Counted from the first letter of the stretch, positions 5,909-13,781 are shown. The stretch is 21,300 nucleotides of DNA from a bacterium (GCA_025057335.1 JANWXG010000014.1:1-21300), one strand, 5' to 3'. Numbers and translations: made by a program. Notes: generated by a model from the letters alone, not told the origin.

Positions 5909-7567
5909 CTATCCACGCTCTAACTGCAAGGTGAGCGTAGGCGCGTCGCAAATCTCGCTTGGACCGAAGTACTGGATGGGTCCGGGGAAGCGATAGTCGT
6001 CCTCCACTGCCCACTTTTCGCGCTGCGCAGCGAAGGTCTGGAACGGCTTTCCGTCAAGGTCAACCAGCGCCTTGCGGATGACGGGCGTCGGCTTGCCCTT
6101 GCGCATCTCGATATGCAGCATCATTGTCACGGGCACGCCGCCTGCCACCCACTCGTCGGCGCTGCGTGTGAGGTTGCGCACGTACACCGTGTAGCCTGTC
6201 AGCCCCGCGCGAATCAGCTGCGCTGCCGCGTAGCCCAGCGTGTAAGCGTAGTCGGCGTCGAAGTTCGTCGGCGCGGCGCAGCGTCCCTCGTAGCCGAAGA
6301 AGTGGCTGAGCGGGCTGAACTTCACCTCCTGCGCCTCGCCCTTCGCCTGCAGCTCGCGGATGCGGTCGGACACGAGGTCGATCAGTAGCCGTTCCGTCTC
6401 TACCTGCGACAGCGGCACGTTGCCGTGGCTGTCGCGGCGTAGCAACACTGCCTGGATGTCCTGCGGCAGTGAGCCGTACACGCGCGCACTGTGGTCGCTC
6501 AGCTTGTTGCTCAAGTACTGCACACGCTCCGCATGGTCGGGCAGGCTGTGGATGTACGCCTCCTCCTGTCCCAGGATGGCACTGAGCTCGTCGATGAGCG
6601 CCTTGAAGTCGGAGATGAACTCCACCAGCCCCTCTGGCACCAGCGCAATGCCGTAGTTCTTGCCCACCTGCGCCCGCTTCACCACCGACTGCACAATCTG
6701 CTCCACAATCTGCTCGAGCGTGATACCCTTCGCCTGCACCTCCTCTGAGATGAGCGCGACGTTGGGGTGGGTCTGCAAGGCGCATTCGAGCGTCACGTGG
6801 CTAGCAGCGCGCCCCATCAGGCGGATGAAGTGCCAATACTTTACCGACGACATGGCGTCGCGCGCGATGTTGCCAATGAGCTCAGAGTACACCTTGCAGG
6901 CGGTGTCGAAGCCGAAGGAGGCTTCGATTATCTCGTTCTTCATGTCGCCGTCGATGGTCTTGGGCACGCCGATGATACAGGTGTTTGCTCCAACGGAACG
7001 CAGGTATTCCGCTAGCACTGCGGCGTTGGTGTTCGAGTCGTCGCCGCCGATAATCACCAGCCCGTCCATCCCCATCTGCTCGAAGTTCCTGCGGCAGGCT
7101 TCTAGGTCTTCGGGCTTTTCAATCTTGTCGCGCCCCGTCATGATGAGGTTGAAGCCACCCGTGTTACGGTACTGGTCAACCAGGTCAGCGGTGAGCTCGA
7201 TGTATTTGCCCTTGATAACGCCCGCAGGGCCCTTTAGGAAGCCATACACCTGGCTTTCGGGGTTCGCCGCTTTGAGGGCATCGAACACGCCTGCAATCAC
7301 GTTATGCCCACCCGGCGCAGGGCCACCCGACAGCACCACGCCTACCTTGAGCGGCCTGGTGCTGAGGTCGCCCTTGCCCTCTACGAGCGTAGCGATAGGC
7401 TGCCCGTAAGTATGGGGGAACAGTTTGCGTATCTCCTCCTGATGGGCAGCGGGCTGTGTGGGTTCACCCAGCTGCACCGCAATGTTGCCCGTGCGCAGTG
7501 CGGGAGGAAGCTTCGGCTGATAAAATGCCCGCGCTCGCTGTAGCGGAGATTTGCCGTTCGTCATCAT
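5909..7567 (-). CDS. pfp: Diphosphate--fructose-6-phosphate 1-phosphotransferase (PPi-PFK)
   Basis: The 552-residue enzyme reversibly phosphorylates fructose 6-phosphate with pyrophosphate in place of ATP (EC 2.7.1.90). SGGPAPGGHN (80-89) is the phosphate-binding start of the fold. GGDDSNTNA (174-182) carries the Asp that replaces the Gly of ATP enzymes (GGDGS) and marks PPi use. PKTIDGD (202-208) holds the catalytic Asp, and MGRAASH (251-257) binds the sugar phosphate. The length and N-terminal extension fit the long 'clade II' PFPs of plants, spirochaetes and chlamydiae. It starts with two ATGs; GGAGAGG lies at 7580-7574. The ppdK gene, also PPi-linked, is in the same window. Transcription is separated from hpf by an intrinsic terminator. 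Confidence 0.94.
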   Translation of the reverse strand: MMTNGKSPLQRARAFYQPKLPPALRTGNIAVQLGEPTQPAAHQEEIRKLFPHTYGQPIATLVEGKGDLSTRPLKVGVVLSGGPAPGGHNVIAGVFDALKAANPESQVYGFLKGPAGVIKGKYIELTADLVDQYRNTGGFNLIMTGRDKIEKPEDLEACRRNFEQMGMDGLVIIGGDDSNTNAAVLAEYLRSVGANTCIIGVPKTIDGDMKNEIIEASFGFDTACKVYSELIGNIARDAMSSVKYWHFIRLMGRAASHVTLECALQTHPNVALISEEVQAKGITLEQIVEQIVQSVVKRAQVGKNYGIALVPEGLVEFISDFKALIDELSAILGQEEAYIHSLPDHAERVQYLSNKLSDHSARVYGSLPQDIQAVLLRRDSHGNVPLSQVETERLLIDLVSDRIRELQAKGEAQEVKFSPLSHFFGYEGRCAAPTNFDADYAYTLGYAAAQLIRAGLTGYTVYVRNLTRSADEWVAGGVPVTMMLHIEMRKGKPTPVIRKALVDLDGKPFQTFAAQREKWAVEDDYRFPGPIQYFGPSEICDAPTLTLQLERG

Positions 7568-7597
7568 CCTCGCCTCTCCTCGTATGCGGTGTGGTTA

Positions 7598-7626
7598 AGT
7601 ATATCTTACAACACAAACGGGCAAAA
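7598..7626 (-). promoter_or_regulatory. Weak candidate promoter for the PPi-PFK gene
   Basis: On the minus strand TATACT (7603-7598) is preceded after 17 nt by TTTTGC (7626-7621). An overlapping TAAGAT (7608-7603) is identical to the -10 of the tyrS and kinase promoters but lacks a good -35. The AT-rich patch is the only plausible promoter between the hpf terminator and the gene. Confidence 0.35.
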
Positions 7627-7643
7627 TGCCATAACAGAAGCGT

Positions 7644-7669
7644 AAAAGCCCCTCCCGAGGGAGGGGCTT
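7644..7669 (-). terminator. Intrinsic terminator of hpf
   Basis: On the minus strand AAGCCCCTCC (7669-7660), loop CTCG, then GGAGGGGCTT (7655-7646) forms a 10-bp GC-rich stem with a four-base loop, running into four Ts at 7647-7644. It begins 21 nt after the hpf stop codon, which separates hpf from the phosphofructokinase transcript. Confidence 0.8.
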
Positions 7670-7690
7670 CGCAATGAAAACCGCCCAGAA

Positions 7691-8263
7691 CTACTCCTCG
7701 CCGATGAGCAATCCGTAGGTGCCATCTTTGCGGCGGTAGAGCACGCGCACCCCTTGCGTCTCAGCGTCTAGGAAGACATGGAAGTCGTGCTGTAGCATCT
7801 CCATCTCCATCGCTGCCTCTTCCAGCGTGGAGGGCTTGAGGGCGAATCGCTTGATGCGTGCGACGCGGAAGGGCAGTGTCTCCTCTCCTGGCTCTGCAGC
7901 GGGTTCCTCACCGACTGCCTCCAGCATGAGTGTAATCTCCTCCGCGTGTAGCAGGTCTTCCCGTTCGCGTTTCGCCAGCGAGCGGAAACGTTTGCCCTTG
8001 AAGCGCGCCAGCTGCGCGTCCAGCTTGTCCACCACGCGGTCTACTGTGGCACGCAGGTCGCTGTTGCTGTCCTCGGCACGCAGGGTGATGCCGTCCCCGT
8101 TGAGCGTGATTTCGACTGTGTGCCTGCCGCGCACCTCTTCATGCACCACGGTCGCATTGCGGAAGTTCTTGAAGTGGCGCTCCAGCCTGTTGATTTTTTT
8201 CTCCACGTACTCCCGCACGGCGGGAGGGAGCGAACCCTCGACATCTCGAAATTGCACCTGCAT
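7691..8263 (-). CDS. hpf: Ribosome hibernation promoting factor, long form
   Basis: The 190-residue product has the two-domain layout of long HPF, which dimerises 70S ribosomes into inactive 100S particles in stationary phase. The N-terminal S30AE/YfiA domain (about 1-100; VREYVEKKINRLERHF, then VEITLNGDGITLRAEDSN) binds the 30S decoding region. An acidic linker (EEPAAEPGEE) follows, then the C-terminal dimerisation domain with the typical KPSTLEEAAMEMEMLQHDFHVF and YRRKDGTYGLL. The ATG at 8263 is preferred: GAGAGG lies 7 nt upstream. An in-frame ATG at 8278 would add five residues but has its purine tract directly abutting the start. It is divergent from the CxxCH pair. Confidence 0.93.
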   Translation of the reverse strand: MQVQFRDVEGSLPPAVREYVEKKINRLERHFKNFRNATVVHEEVRGRHTVEITLNGDGITLRAEDSNSDLRATVDRVVDKLDAQLARFKGKRFRSLAKREREDLLHAEEITLMLEAVGEEPAAEPGEETLPFRVARIKRFALKPSTLEEAAMEMEMLQHDFHVFLDAETQGVRVLYRRKDGTYGLLIGEE

Positions 8264-8344
8264 CGTCGCGCCTCTCATCCCTCTATGGTGTCAAGGTAGA
8301 GTTTGCCTCGTCCACCACCTATTATCAACAAAATTCGCTCTCCG

Positions 8345-8362
8345 CTGCAGGGAAACCTGCAG
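8345..8362. promoter_or_regulatory. 7-bp hairpin with GAAA tetraloop between divergent genes
   Basis: CTGCAGG (8345-8351), GAAA, CCTGCAG (8356-8362) form a perfect stem capped by a GNRA-type tetraloop when read on the plus strand. It lies in the 170-bp divergent region between hpf and the first CxxCH gene. It could be a leader structure or a dyad operator. No convincing promoter was found here. Confidence 0.35.
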
Positions 8363-8435
8363 AACGGGGAGAAAGATTGCTAGAAACGTTATACCCCATC
8401 CAACGGTCTGTTTGACGGCGAGGAGGAAACCGAAG

Positions 8436-8774
8436 ATGAGAGTAAGATGCTACATCATCCTCGTGCTGACCTTCGTTTTGGTTGTGGGCGTGCTAGCGAC
8501 ACCGAAACACATGGTCACCTTCAACCGGACATACTCTCCCCCAAAGGACAGCGCATTAGGAAAAGCGAAGTGCGCAGCATGCCACGTGAAGGGCAAGGAG
8601 CTGAACCTGTACGGGAAGGACTTGCAGAAGGTGATGCGGGAGAAGGGTACGAAAGATGTGACGGTGGAGATACTCAAAGCCGTTGAGAGCCTGGACTCGG
8701 ACAAGGATGGCGTTGCGAACTTGAATGAACTGAAAGCAGGAACACTCCCTGCTGACAGCAAGAGCAAACCCTAA
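8436..8774 (+). CDS. Exported CxxCH (cytochrome c-like) mini-protein with EF-hand-like loop, paralogue 1
   Basis: The 112-residue product starts with a signal peptide or membrane anchor (hydrophobic residues 6-21, ending VLATPK). CAACH (Cys46, Cys49, His50) matches the c-type haem attachment motif CxxCH, and Met67 is a possible sixth haem ligand. Near the C-terminus DSDKDGVANLNE (87-98) fits the 12-residue EF-hand or thrombospondin-type-3 calcium loop, with Asp at 1, 3 and 5, Gly at 6, Asn at 9 and Glu at 12. The chain is smaller than most class I cytochromes but could hold one haem. AGGAGG (8421-8426) lies 9 nt before the ATG. Its paralogue follows 47 bp downstream. Haem and calcium binding are inferred from motifs only; a zinc or structural role for the Cys pair is possible. 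Confidence 0.8.
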   Translation: MRVRCYIILVLTFVLVVGVLATPKHMVTFNRTYSPPKDSALGKAKCAACHVKGKELNLYGKDLQKVMREKGTKDVTVEILKAVESLDSDKDGVANLNELKAGTLPADSKSKP

Positions 8775-8821
8775 GTAGAGATGCACTACGCAGCAACACG
8801 TCAGACAGGAGGTTACACCCG

Positions 8822-9169
8822 ATGCACAAAGCGAAACTGCTGATTACCACCCTGCTCGCGTTTGGGGTGATGCTCACTGCGCTGGCAACCCCTAAGATGC
8901 AGCCACTGTTCAACCGAACCTACCCTACCTCTAAGGACAGCGACGTCGCCAAGGCGAAATGCGCAGTCTGCCACACGAAGGGCAAAGAGCTCAACGCGTA
9001 CGGCAAGGATGTGGCAAAGGCGATGCAGGACAGGAAGGCGAAAGACCTCACTGCCGAGATTCTGAAGTCTATCGAGAATCTCGACTCGGACAAGGATGGA
9101 GCCAACAACGGCGCGGAGCTGAAAGCAGGCACGCTGCCGGGCGACTCCAAGAGCAAGCCCGCCTCCTGA
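8822..9169 (+). CDS. Exported CxxCH (cytochrome c-like) mini-protein with EF-hand-like loop, paralogue 2
   Basis: The 115-residue product is a tandem duplicate of the preceding gene. Over the 92 residues after the signal peptide I count 61 identities without gaps. The signal peptide itself differs (MHKAKLLITTLLAFGVMLTALA). CAVCH (47-51), Met68, KGKELNAYGKD and the calcium-loop sequence DSDKDGANNGAE (88-99) are all kept, so the CxxCH and the acidic loop are under joint constraint. AGGAGG (8807-8812) again lies 9 nt before the ATG, so the two genes are probably one transcript ending at the hairpin at 9211. Partner redox enzymes are not in the window, and the function is unknown. Confidence 0.8.
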   Translation: MHKAKLLITTLLAFGVMLTALATPKMQPLFNRTYPTSKDSDVAKAKCAVCHTKGKELNAYGKDVAKAMQDRKAKDLTAEILKSIENLDSDKDGANNGAELKAGTLPGDSKSKPAS

Positions 9170-9210
9170 CAGGGGGAGGCTTCAGCGGGATACAACGCAT
9201 CGCCAAACCG

Positions 9211-9255
9211 CACGAGGGGAGAGCGAGCGAACCAGTTCTCCCCTCGTGTTCTCAT
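9211..9255 (+). terminator. Terminator-like hairpin after the CxxCH pair
   Basis: CACGAGGGGAGA (9211-9222) pairs perfectly with TCTCCCCTCGTG (9237-9248) around a 14-nt loop, followed by the T-rich TTCTCATCTT. It lies 41 nt after the second CxxCH gene and 43 nt from the end of the convergent DUF2227 gene. The T-tract is interrupted, so efficiency is uncertain. Confidence 0.6.
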
Positions 9256-9291
9256 CTTATCAGGCTTGCCCCTCAGCAGAGAAGCAGAGCA

Positions 9292-9807
9292 CTACAGGCT
9301 TCTCTTGAACCAGCTGACAAACGCATCGGTGAGAGAGTGCACCACTCCGCCTGCAATCAGCCCGATGAGAGCGGATTGCGCCCACGTCACGTGAGATTGT
9401 AACGTGAGGCGCAGCTCCTGCTGCAGAGCCTGCAGGATTTGCGATTGGTCGATGGGTACAATCCACCGGTCAACGGCAACGATACCGAGCCGAAGCAGCA
9501 CATACAGGATGAGGAAGAAGTACAACGCACGCAACAGCGGACCCAACAGCCAGCTATGCGACAGCCAGTGACGATGGGGGACGAGTATCTGGTAGGGCAG
9601 CCAGAAGAACCGGAACATCCCCCATCGGCGATAGGCGCGCGAGTGGACGTCCAGGTCTGGGGAAAGTGCCATGCCCGAGAAGACGTATGAACCGATTCCG
9701 ATGCCCACCGATACCCAGTCGGGAGAGGGATGTACCTTGGCAATCACGGGTACTGCTGCGGCAGCGCTGATCACCGTGATGGCGTCGTGAACCCGTCCTG
9801 AAGGCAT
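9292..9807 (-). CDS. DUF2227-family membrane protein (putative metal-binding, YdjM/hydrolase-like)
   Basis: The 171-residue product opens with MPSGRVHDAITVIS, the hallmark start of the DUF2227 'metal-binding protein' family known from cyanobacteria and other phyla. Hydrophobic segments occur near 12-24, 33-46, 86-108 and 143-157, so it is an integral membrane protein. Conserved polar residues lie in the hydrophobic context: SPDLDVHSR (49-57), PHRHWLSHSW (77-86) and VVHSLTDAF (155-163), a His/Asp pattern like that of YdjM-type membrane metal hydrolases. The biochemical role is unknown. Its ATG is 2 nt after the rpoD stop and has no clear Shine-Dalgarno site, so translation is probably coupled to rpoD. 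It is the last gene of the dnaG-rpoD operon. Confidence 0.8.
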   Translation of the reverse strand: MPSGRVHDAITVISAAAAVPVIAKVHPSPDWVSVGIGIGSYVFSGMALSPDLDVHSRAYRRWGMFRFFWLPYQILVPHRHWLSHSWLLGPLLRALYFFLILYVLLRLGIVAVDRWIVPIDQSQILQALQQELRLTLQSHVTWAQSALIGLIAGGVVHSLTDAFVSWFKRSL

Positions 9808-9809
9808 AT

Positions 9810-10937
9810 TTACAAACCGTTGGAGAAGTCGCGCAGTTTTCGGCAGTTATTGCGGTTGCGCAGTTTCTTGATTGCCTTGGCTTCGATTTGGCGAATGCGT
9901 TCGCGGGTGACGTTGAAATGCTTGCCAACCTCCTCGAGGGTATGAGGCATGCCGTCGATGAGCCCAAAGCGCATCTTGATGACGTCGCGCTCGCGCTCGG
10001 TCAGCACTCGCAAAGCCTCCTCGATGCGGTCGCGCAGCAAGCTTCGGTCCGCCGCTTCGGTAGGAGAGACGCAGTTATCGTCCTCGATGAAGTCCATGAG
10101 GTGCCCGTCTTCGTCCTCACCCACTGGGGTGTCTAGCGACAGGGGTTCTGGCGCAATACGGATAATCTCGTTGACCTTCTCCACGGGGATGCCCATATCT
10201 TCCGCCAGTTCCTCAGGGGTCGGCGTGCGCCCTAGTTTCTGTTCCAGTTGGCTACGCCGTTTCATGAGGCGGTTGATGGTCTCGACCATGTGTACGGGGA
10301 TACGGATGGTGCGAGCCTGGTCGGCAATGGCGCGCGTGATCGCCTGACGGATCCACCACGTCGCGTAGGTGCTGAACTTGTATCCTCGGCGGTAGTCGAA
10401 CTTCTCAACAGCGCGGATGAGCCCCAGGTTGCCTTCCTGGATGAGGTCGGAAAATGCCATACCTCTCCCGCTGTAGCGTTTCGCAATCGAGACCACAAGG
10501 CGCAGGTTAGCCAGAGTAAGCTTGCGCTTCGCCTCTTCGTCCCCTTGAGCCACTAGCCGCGCCAGACGTTGTTCTTCTTCGGGAGACAACAGGGGGGTCT
10601 TTCCGATTTCTCGCAACCACATGCGCACCGAGTCGTCTAGGGGGATACCTTCCAGCTGCGCAATTTCCTGGTCCGCCAGCTCGTACTCTTTGGCGGGTAC
10701 CCCGAAATCGTATCCCTCCTCGGATACGGGGAAACCTTTGACCGTCTCTATCACCTGGATGCCCTCGACGTCGAGGAACTCCAGCATCTGTTCCAGCTCG
10801 TCCGCATCCACATCCATCTCCGACAGGGCTTCACTGAGCTCGTCCGAGGTCAGATAGCCCCGGTCTTTGCCCTGCTGCACGAGTCGCTGCATCTGTCCCT
10901 TGTCGGGGAGATGTTCCATTTCCACGTCTGGTATCAC
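9810..10937 (-). CDS. rpoD: Primary RNA polymerase sigma factor (sigma-70/SigA)
   Basis: The 375-residue product directs RNA polymerase to -35/-10 promoters. It has a region 1.1-like N-terminus, region 1.2 (DDSVRMWLREIGKTPLLSPEEE), region 2 with the -10-binding KFSTYATWWIRQAITRAI, region 3 with PVHMVETINRL, and region 4 with the -35-binding helix TRERIRQIEAKAIKKLR. The RpoD rather than alternative sigma pattern is clear. The frame opens at GTG 10937, overlapping the dnaG stop as GTGA, but AAAGGAG (10944-10938) abuts that codon. GTG 10925 (12-nt spacing) or ATG 10919 may be the true start, which would shorten the protein by 4 or 6 residues. Promoters found in this window match its expected specificity. 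The dnaG-rpoD order is the conserved macromolecular-synthesis arrangement. Confidence 0.96.
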   Translation of the reverse strand: MIPDVEMEHLPDKGQMQRLVQQGKDRGYLTSDELSEALSEMDVDADELEQMLEFLDVEGIQVIETVKGFPVSEEGYDFGVPAKEYELADQEIAQLEGIPLDDSVRMWLREIGKTPLLSPEEEQRLARLVAQGDEEAKRKLTLANLRLVVSIAKRYSGRGMAFSDLIQEGNLGLIRAVEKFDYRRGYKFSTYATWWIRQAITRAIADQARTIRIPVHMVETINRLMKRRSQLEQKLGRTPTPEELAEDMGIPVEKVNEIIRIAPEPLSLDTPVGEDEDGHLMDFIEDDNCVSPTEAADRSLLRDRIEEALRVLTERERDVIKMRFGLIDGMPHTLEEVGKHFNVTRERIRQIEAKAIKKLRNRNNCRKLRDFSNGL

Positions 10938-12751
10938 TCCTTTCGGTCGCGTCGCGCTTCGGAGTGTAGCTCACTGATGAGCTTTTGGTACTCTTGATAA
11001 TTCTTGCTATCTGGCGAGAAATCCTGCGCCAGCTGGGCAGATATCTGTATCTGCCGCGTGCGTTTGTGCCACCGTTGCAGGTAACTCACCGCGCCTTGCA
11101 GCGCCGATTGACTCAAAGGCTCCTCCAGCGCTAGGCGCATCGAGACCGCCTCCCGCAGGCGTGGATCACTGAGCGCAGCCAATAGAGAGGGCAGATGCAG
11201 CTCCATGCCCGCTTCCCACGCACGCCGTACCAGTTCAAAAAACTGTTGCGCCCCCTCGCTCACCATATCGCTCGGCTGGGCAATCTGTAACACGAACGCG
11301 CGCCATTCCTCGGAGAGTATACCCCGGAGGAGCGCGCCCTCCGCACGCAGCACCCCTTGCGGGAAAGGCTCTGCGACCTCCGCAGCGGGCGGCACCGGCT
11401 CGGAGGTCAACTGCGCCTGTTGCGTCTCCATCCCTTTATAACGCAAGAATCGTTCCACTTCCCGCCGAATGAGCTCCTCCGGTTTACTGGGATTCGTGAA
11501 ATAGGTGGGATGTAAACGGGCAAGTTGCGTGATGTACCTATCCCGTTCAATGCCCGTTGGGATTGCCGCGAGAATCGGGATGGCATGCTGAAGCACTTGA
11601 GTCCTACCCTCCACCGTGTCGAGGTCGTGGCGTCGGTATAGCTCATGCAGGAGAAAATCGGTGAGAGGTTCCGCCCTGTTCAGACACTCTTGCAGCGCCT
11701 GCGCTCCCTGTCGACGCAGCAGACTGTCGGGGTCTTCGCCTTCGGGCAGCCGGGCGATGCGCACCTCCAAACCGTGTTGCCGTAGCATCTCGCCCGCTCG
11801 TTTTGCGGCTTCCGTTCCCGCGTTGTCTGAATCGTAAACCACAATCACGCGCGATACCAGCCGCGAGAGGATGTCTATCTGCTCCTCGGTGAGGGCAGTG
11901 CCCATCGTGGCGATGGCGTGTGTGAACCCTGCCTGGTGGGCTGCAACCACATCCATGTAGCCCTCCAGCAAGAGGGCGGTACGCTCTGCCATCATGCGTT
12001 CTTTCGCTAGGTGGAGGGCGTACACCGTGCGGCTCTTCCGGAAGAGGGGCGTTTCGGGGCTGTTGAGATATTTGGGCTGCGCGTCACCGATAGCTCGCCC
12101 GCCAAAAGCCACCACCCGTCCCTGTCGGTCCCATATGGGGAACATCAGTCGGTCGCGAAAACGGTCATAGTACTCCCCGTCCTCTCCCTGTGCTACCAGT
12201 CCTGCCTCGGCGGCAATAGCCAAGGAGAACTTCTTTGCCTTGAGCAGGCGGCTCAGGGCAGTGCGTTCTGGCGGAGCGTAGCCGATGGCGAACCGCTCTT
12301 GTGTCTCTGGGGTTACACCACGCTGTCGTAGGATGTGCTGGGGCAGAGGGTAGCGTTGCAACGCCTCGCGGAAAAATTGTGCGGCGAAATGGTTGACCCG
12401 CAGTAGCTGCTGACGGCGGTCCTCTTCCTCCTGGGTCGGCGCCGTGCCTCGTGGATCAAAGCGCAGACCTGCCCGTTCCGCTAGCAGACGCACGGCTTCT
12501 AGGAAGGGGACGTTTTCTACGCGCATGACAAAGTCAAAAACATCGCCATACTGTCCACAACCGAAACAGCGCCAGCGCTGCAGCTCGGGATTCACAGTAA
12601 AGGAAGGTGTCTTTTCGGCATGGAACGGGCAGAGCCCCTTGAAGCTCTTGCCCGTCCGTTTGAGCGCCACGTACTGTGAGACCACCTCGACGATGTCGCT
12701 ACGTGCCCGAATCTCATCCAGGTCTGCACTGGCGCGCAATGCCACCGACAC
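10934..12751 (-). CDS. dnaG: DNA primase
   Basis: The 605-residue primase makes RNA primers at the replication fork. Its N-terminal zinc finger has Cys41-x2-His44 and Cys62-x2-Cys65 (CPFH, CFGC). The RNA polymerase core follows with YDRFRDRLMFPI and GGRA, then the TOPRIM domain with the catalytic Glu263 (EGYMD) and Asp307/Asp309 (YDSDNAG) metal ligands. The C-terminal third would bind the DnaB helicase. The GTG at 12751 has GGAGG only 3 nt away; a GTG two codons later has 9-nt spacing and may be the real start. The stop overlaps rpoD by 4 nt, so the two are translationally coupled. Confidence 0.96.
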   Translation of the reverse strand: MSVALRASADLDEIRARSDIVEVVSQYVALKRTGKSFKGLCPFHAEKTPSFTVNPELQRWRCFGCGQYGDVFDFVMRVENVPFLEAVRLLAERAGLRFDPRGTAPTQEEEDRRQQLLRVNHFAAQFFREALQRYPLPQHILRQRGVTPETQERFAIGYAPPERTALSRLLKAKKFSLAIAAEAGLVAQGEDGEYYDRFRDRLMFPIWDRQGRVVAFGGRAIGDAQPKYLNSPETPLFRKSRTVYALHLAKERMMAERTALLLEGYMDVVAAHQAGFTHAIATMGTALTEEQIDILSRLVSRVIVVYDSDNAGTEAAKRAGEMLRQHGLEVRIARLPEGEDPDSLLRRQGAQALQECLNRAEPLTDFLLHELYRRHDLDTVEGRTQVLQHAIPILAAIPTGIERDRYITQLARLHPTYFTNPSKPEELIRREVERFLRYKGMETQQAQLTSEPVPPAAEVAEPFPQGVLRAEGALLRGILSEEWRAFVLQIAQPSDMVSEGAQQFFELVRRAWEAGMELHLPSLLAALSDPRLREAVSMRLALEEPLSQSALQGAVSYLQRWHKRTRQIQISAQLAQDFSPDSKNYQEYQKLISELHSEARRDRKE

Positions 12752-12803
12752 CTTCCTCCATCAGGCTGGCTCCCGAACGTTCTAGGGTAAGGATGGGTAT
12801 CCG

Positions 12804-13781
12804 CTACTTCTCCATCGCCGCGACGATAATGGAGACCACCTTGTTGTCATAGAACTGGAAGGCGACGTGGTGGTTTGGGTAGCTGACGTACAGCGTTGCC
12901 CCTAGGTTCTGGTGCTCCTTGGGCCAGCCGTAGACGGCTACCACCCTCTGGTACGTGTCGCCGAGTTTAATGCCGCGCGCGGTGCGGGCAATGCCCGACT
13001 TATCTTCGTAGCCAATCGCCTTCGCCTGCACAACGAGACCGTCCTTATTCACCAGAAACTCGTAGATGACGCCTCCCGGTCTCTCGTAAATCAGGGTGGT
13101 CTCCTGCTCCAGCATCATGCCGCCAGGAGTGGTGCGCAAGCCAACAGAAGGCAATCCCACCCCTCCAGGCGTTCCCGTCATGCCAGCCATGCCAGGGGCA
13201 CCGTACATCGGAGGAGCGCCAGGCACCGCGCCCATTCCGGGACGAGGCACACCGATGCCTCCAGGCAAGCCTGGCAAGCCGGGGGTTCCTGTTGTCGGCG
13301 CTCCCATCATGGGACTGCCCACCATCGCCATGCCTTCCTCTTCATCCAACCTACCCCCGAAGCTCCCTCGGGGACCCATCATGGCTCCTCCACCTATCGC
13401 GGTGCCAGCCCCTGCCATCGGAGGCATGCCGCCATACCCAGGCATCGGCATGCCGGGCACGGGACCTCCCCCCGCGAAAGCAGGAGCTCCAGGTACTCCC
13501 GGCATCCCAGGCACTCCCGCCATACCGACCCGCCCGGGCGCTCCAGGCACTCCCGCCATCCCCGCCTGCTGTTGCGCAGGAAGGTTGTAGGCAACTTGCC
13601 CCACCGTTACCTGCGTCGGATTGCCAAAACGCGCCAGCACGGTTTGTACCCGCGACAGCATGCGAATGCCTAGGAATTGACGCTCCACAGCGTGCGCCGC
13701 CGATACCCATCCCAGCACGCTAGCAGTGACCAGCACCCATGCCAGTCCGCTTCCTCGGAGCAAGCCTGTCTTCCTCTCCAT
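12804..13781 (-). CDS. Secreted protein with collagen-like Gly-X-Y insert in a BamE/SmpA-like fold
   Basis: The 325-residue product has a signal peptide (hydrophobic 12-28, likely cleaved after AHA at 31). Residues 35-60 (FLGIRMLSRVQTVLARFGNPTQVTVG) and 263-322 (the region with GIKLGDTYQRVVAVYGWP and FYDNKVVSIIV) look like two 'G-D/S-x-x-x-x-V-x-x-x-x-G-x-P' units as found in BamE/SmpA-like domains. Between them lie about 150 residues rich in Gly, Pro, Met, Ala and Val, including nine uninterrupted Gly-X-Y triplets (74-100, such as GVPGAP and GMPGVP). Such a run can fold as a collagen helix or form an elastomer-like flexible coat. GGGGAGG lies upstream of the ATG. It is first in the direction of dnaG, 52 nt away; co-transcription is possible. 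The function is unknown. Confidence 0.7.
   Translation of the reverse strand: MERKTGLLRGSGLAWVLVTASVLGWVSAAHAVERQFLGIRMLSRVQTVLARFGNPTQVTVGQVAYNLPAQQQAGMAGVPGAPGRVGMAGVPGMPGVPGAPAFAGGGPVPGMPMPGYGGMPPMAGAGTAIGGGAMMGPRGSFGGRLDEEEGMAMVGSPMMGAPTTGTPGLPGLPGGIGVPRPGMGAVPGAPPMYGAPGMAGMTGTPGGVGLPSVGLRTTPGGMMLEQETTLIYERPGGVIYEFLVNKDGLVVQAKAIGYEDKSGIARTARGIKLGDTYQRVVAVYGWPKEHQNLGATLYVSYPNHHVAFQFYDNKVVSIIVAAMEK

Noticed and set aside
6660..7409. A 249-codon plus-strand frame opposite the PPi-PFK gene
   Set aside because: It is antisense to a well-supported enzyme gene, is Ser/Pro/Arg-rich without domain signatures and has no upstream ribosome-binding site.
13096..13590. A Gly/Pro-rich plus-strand frame opposite the collagen-like gene
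   Set aside because: GGN and CCN codons are complementary, so the antisense of a Gly/Pro repeat is again Gly/Pro-rich. The signal peptide, ribosome-binding site and flanking domains exist only on the minus strand.
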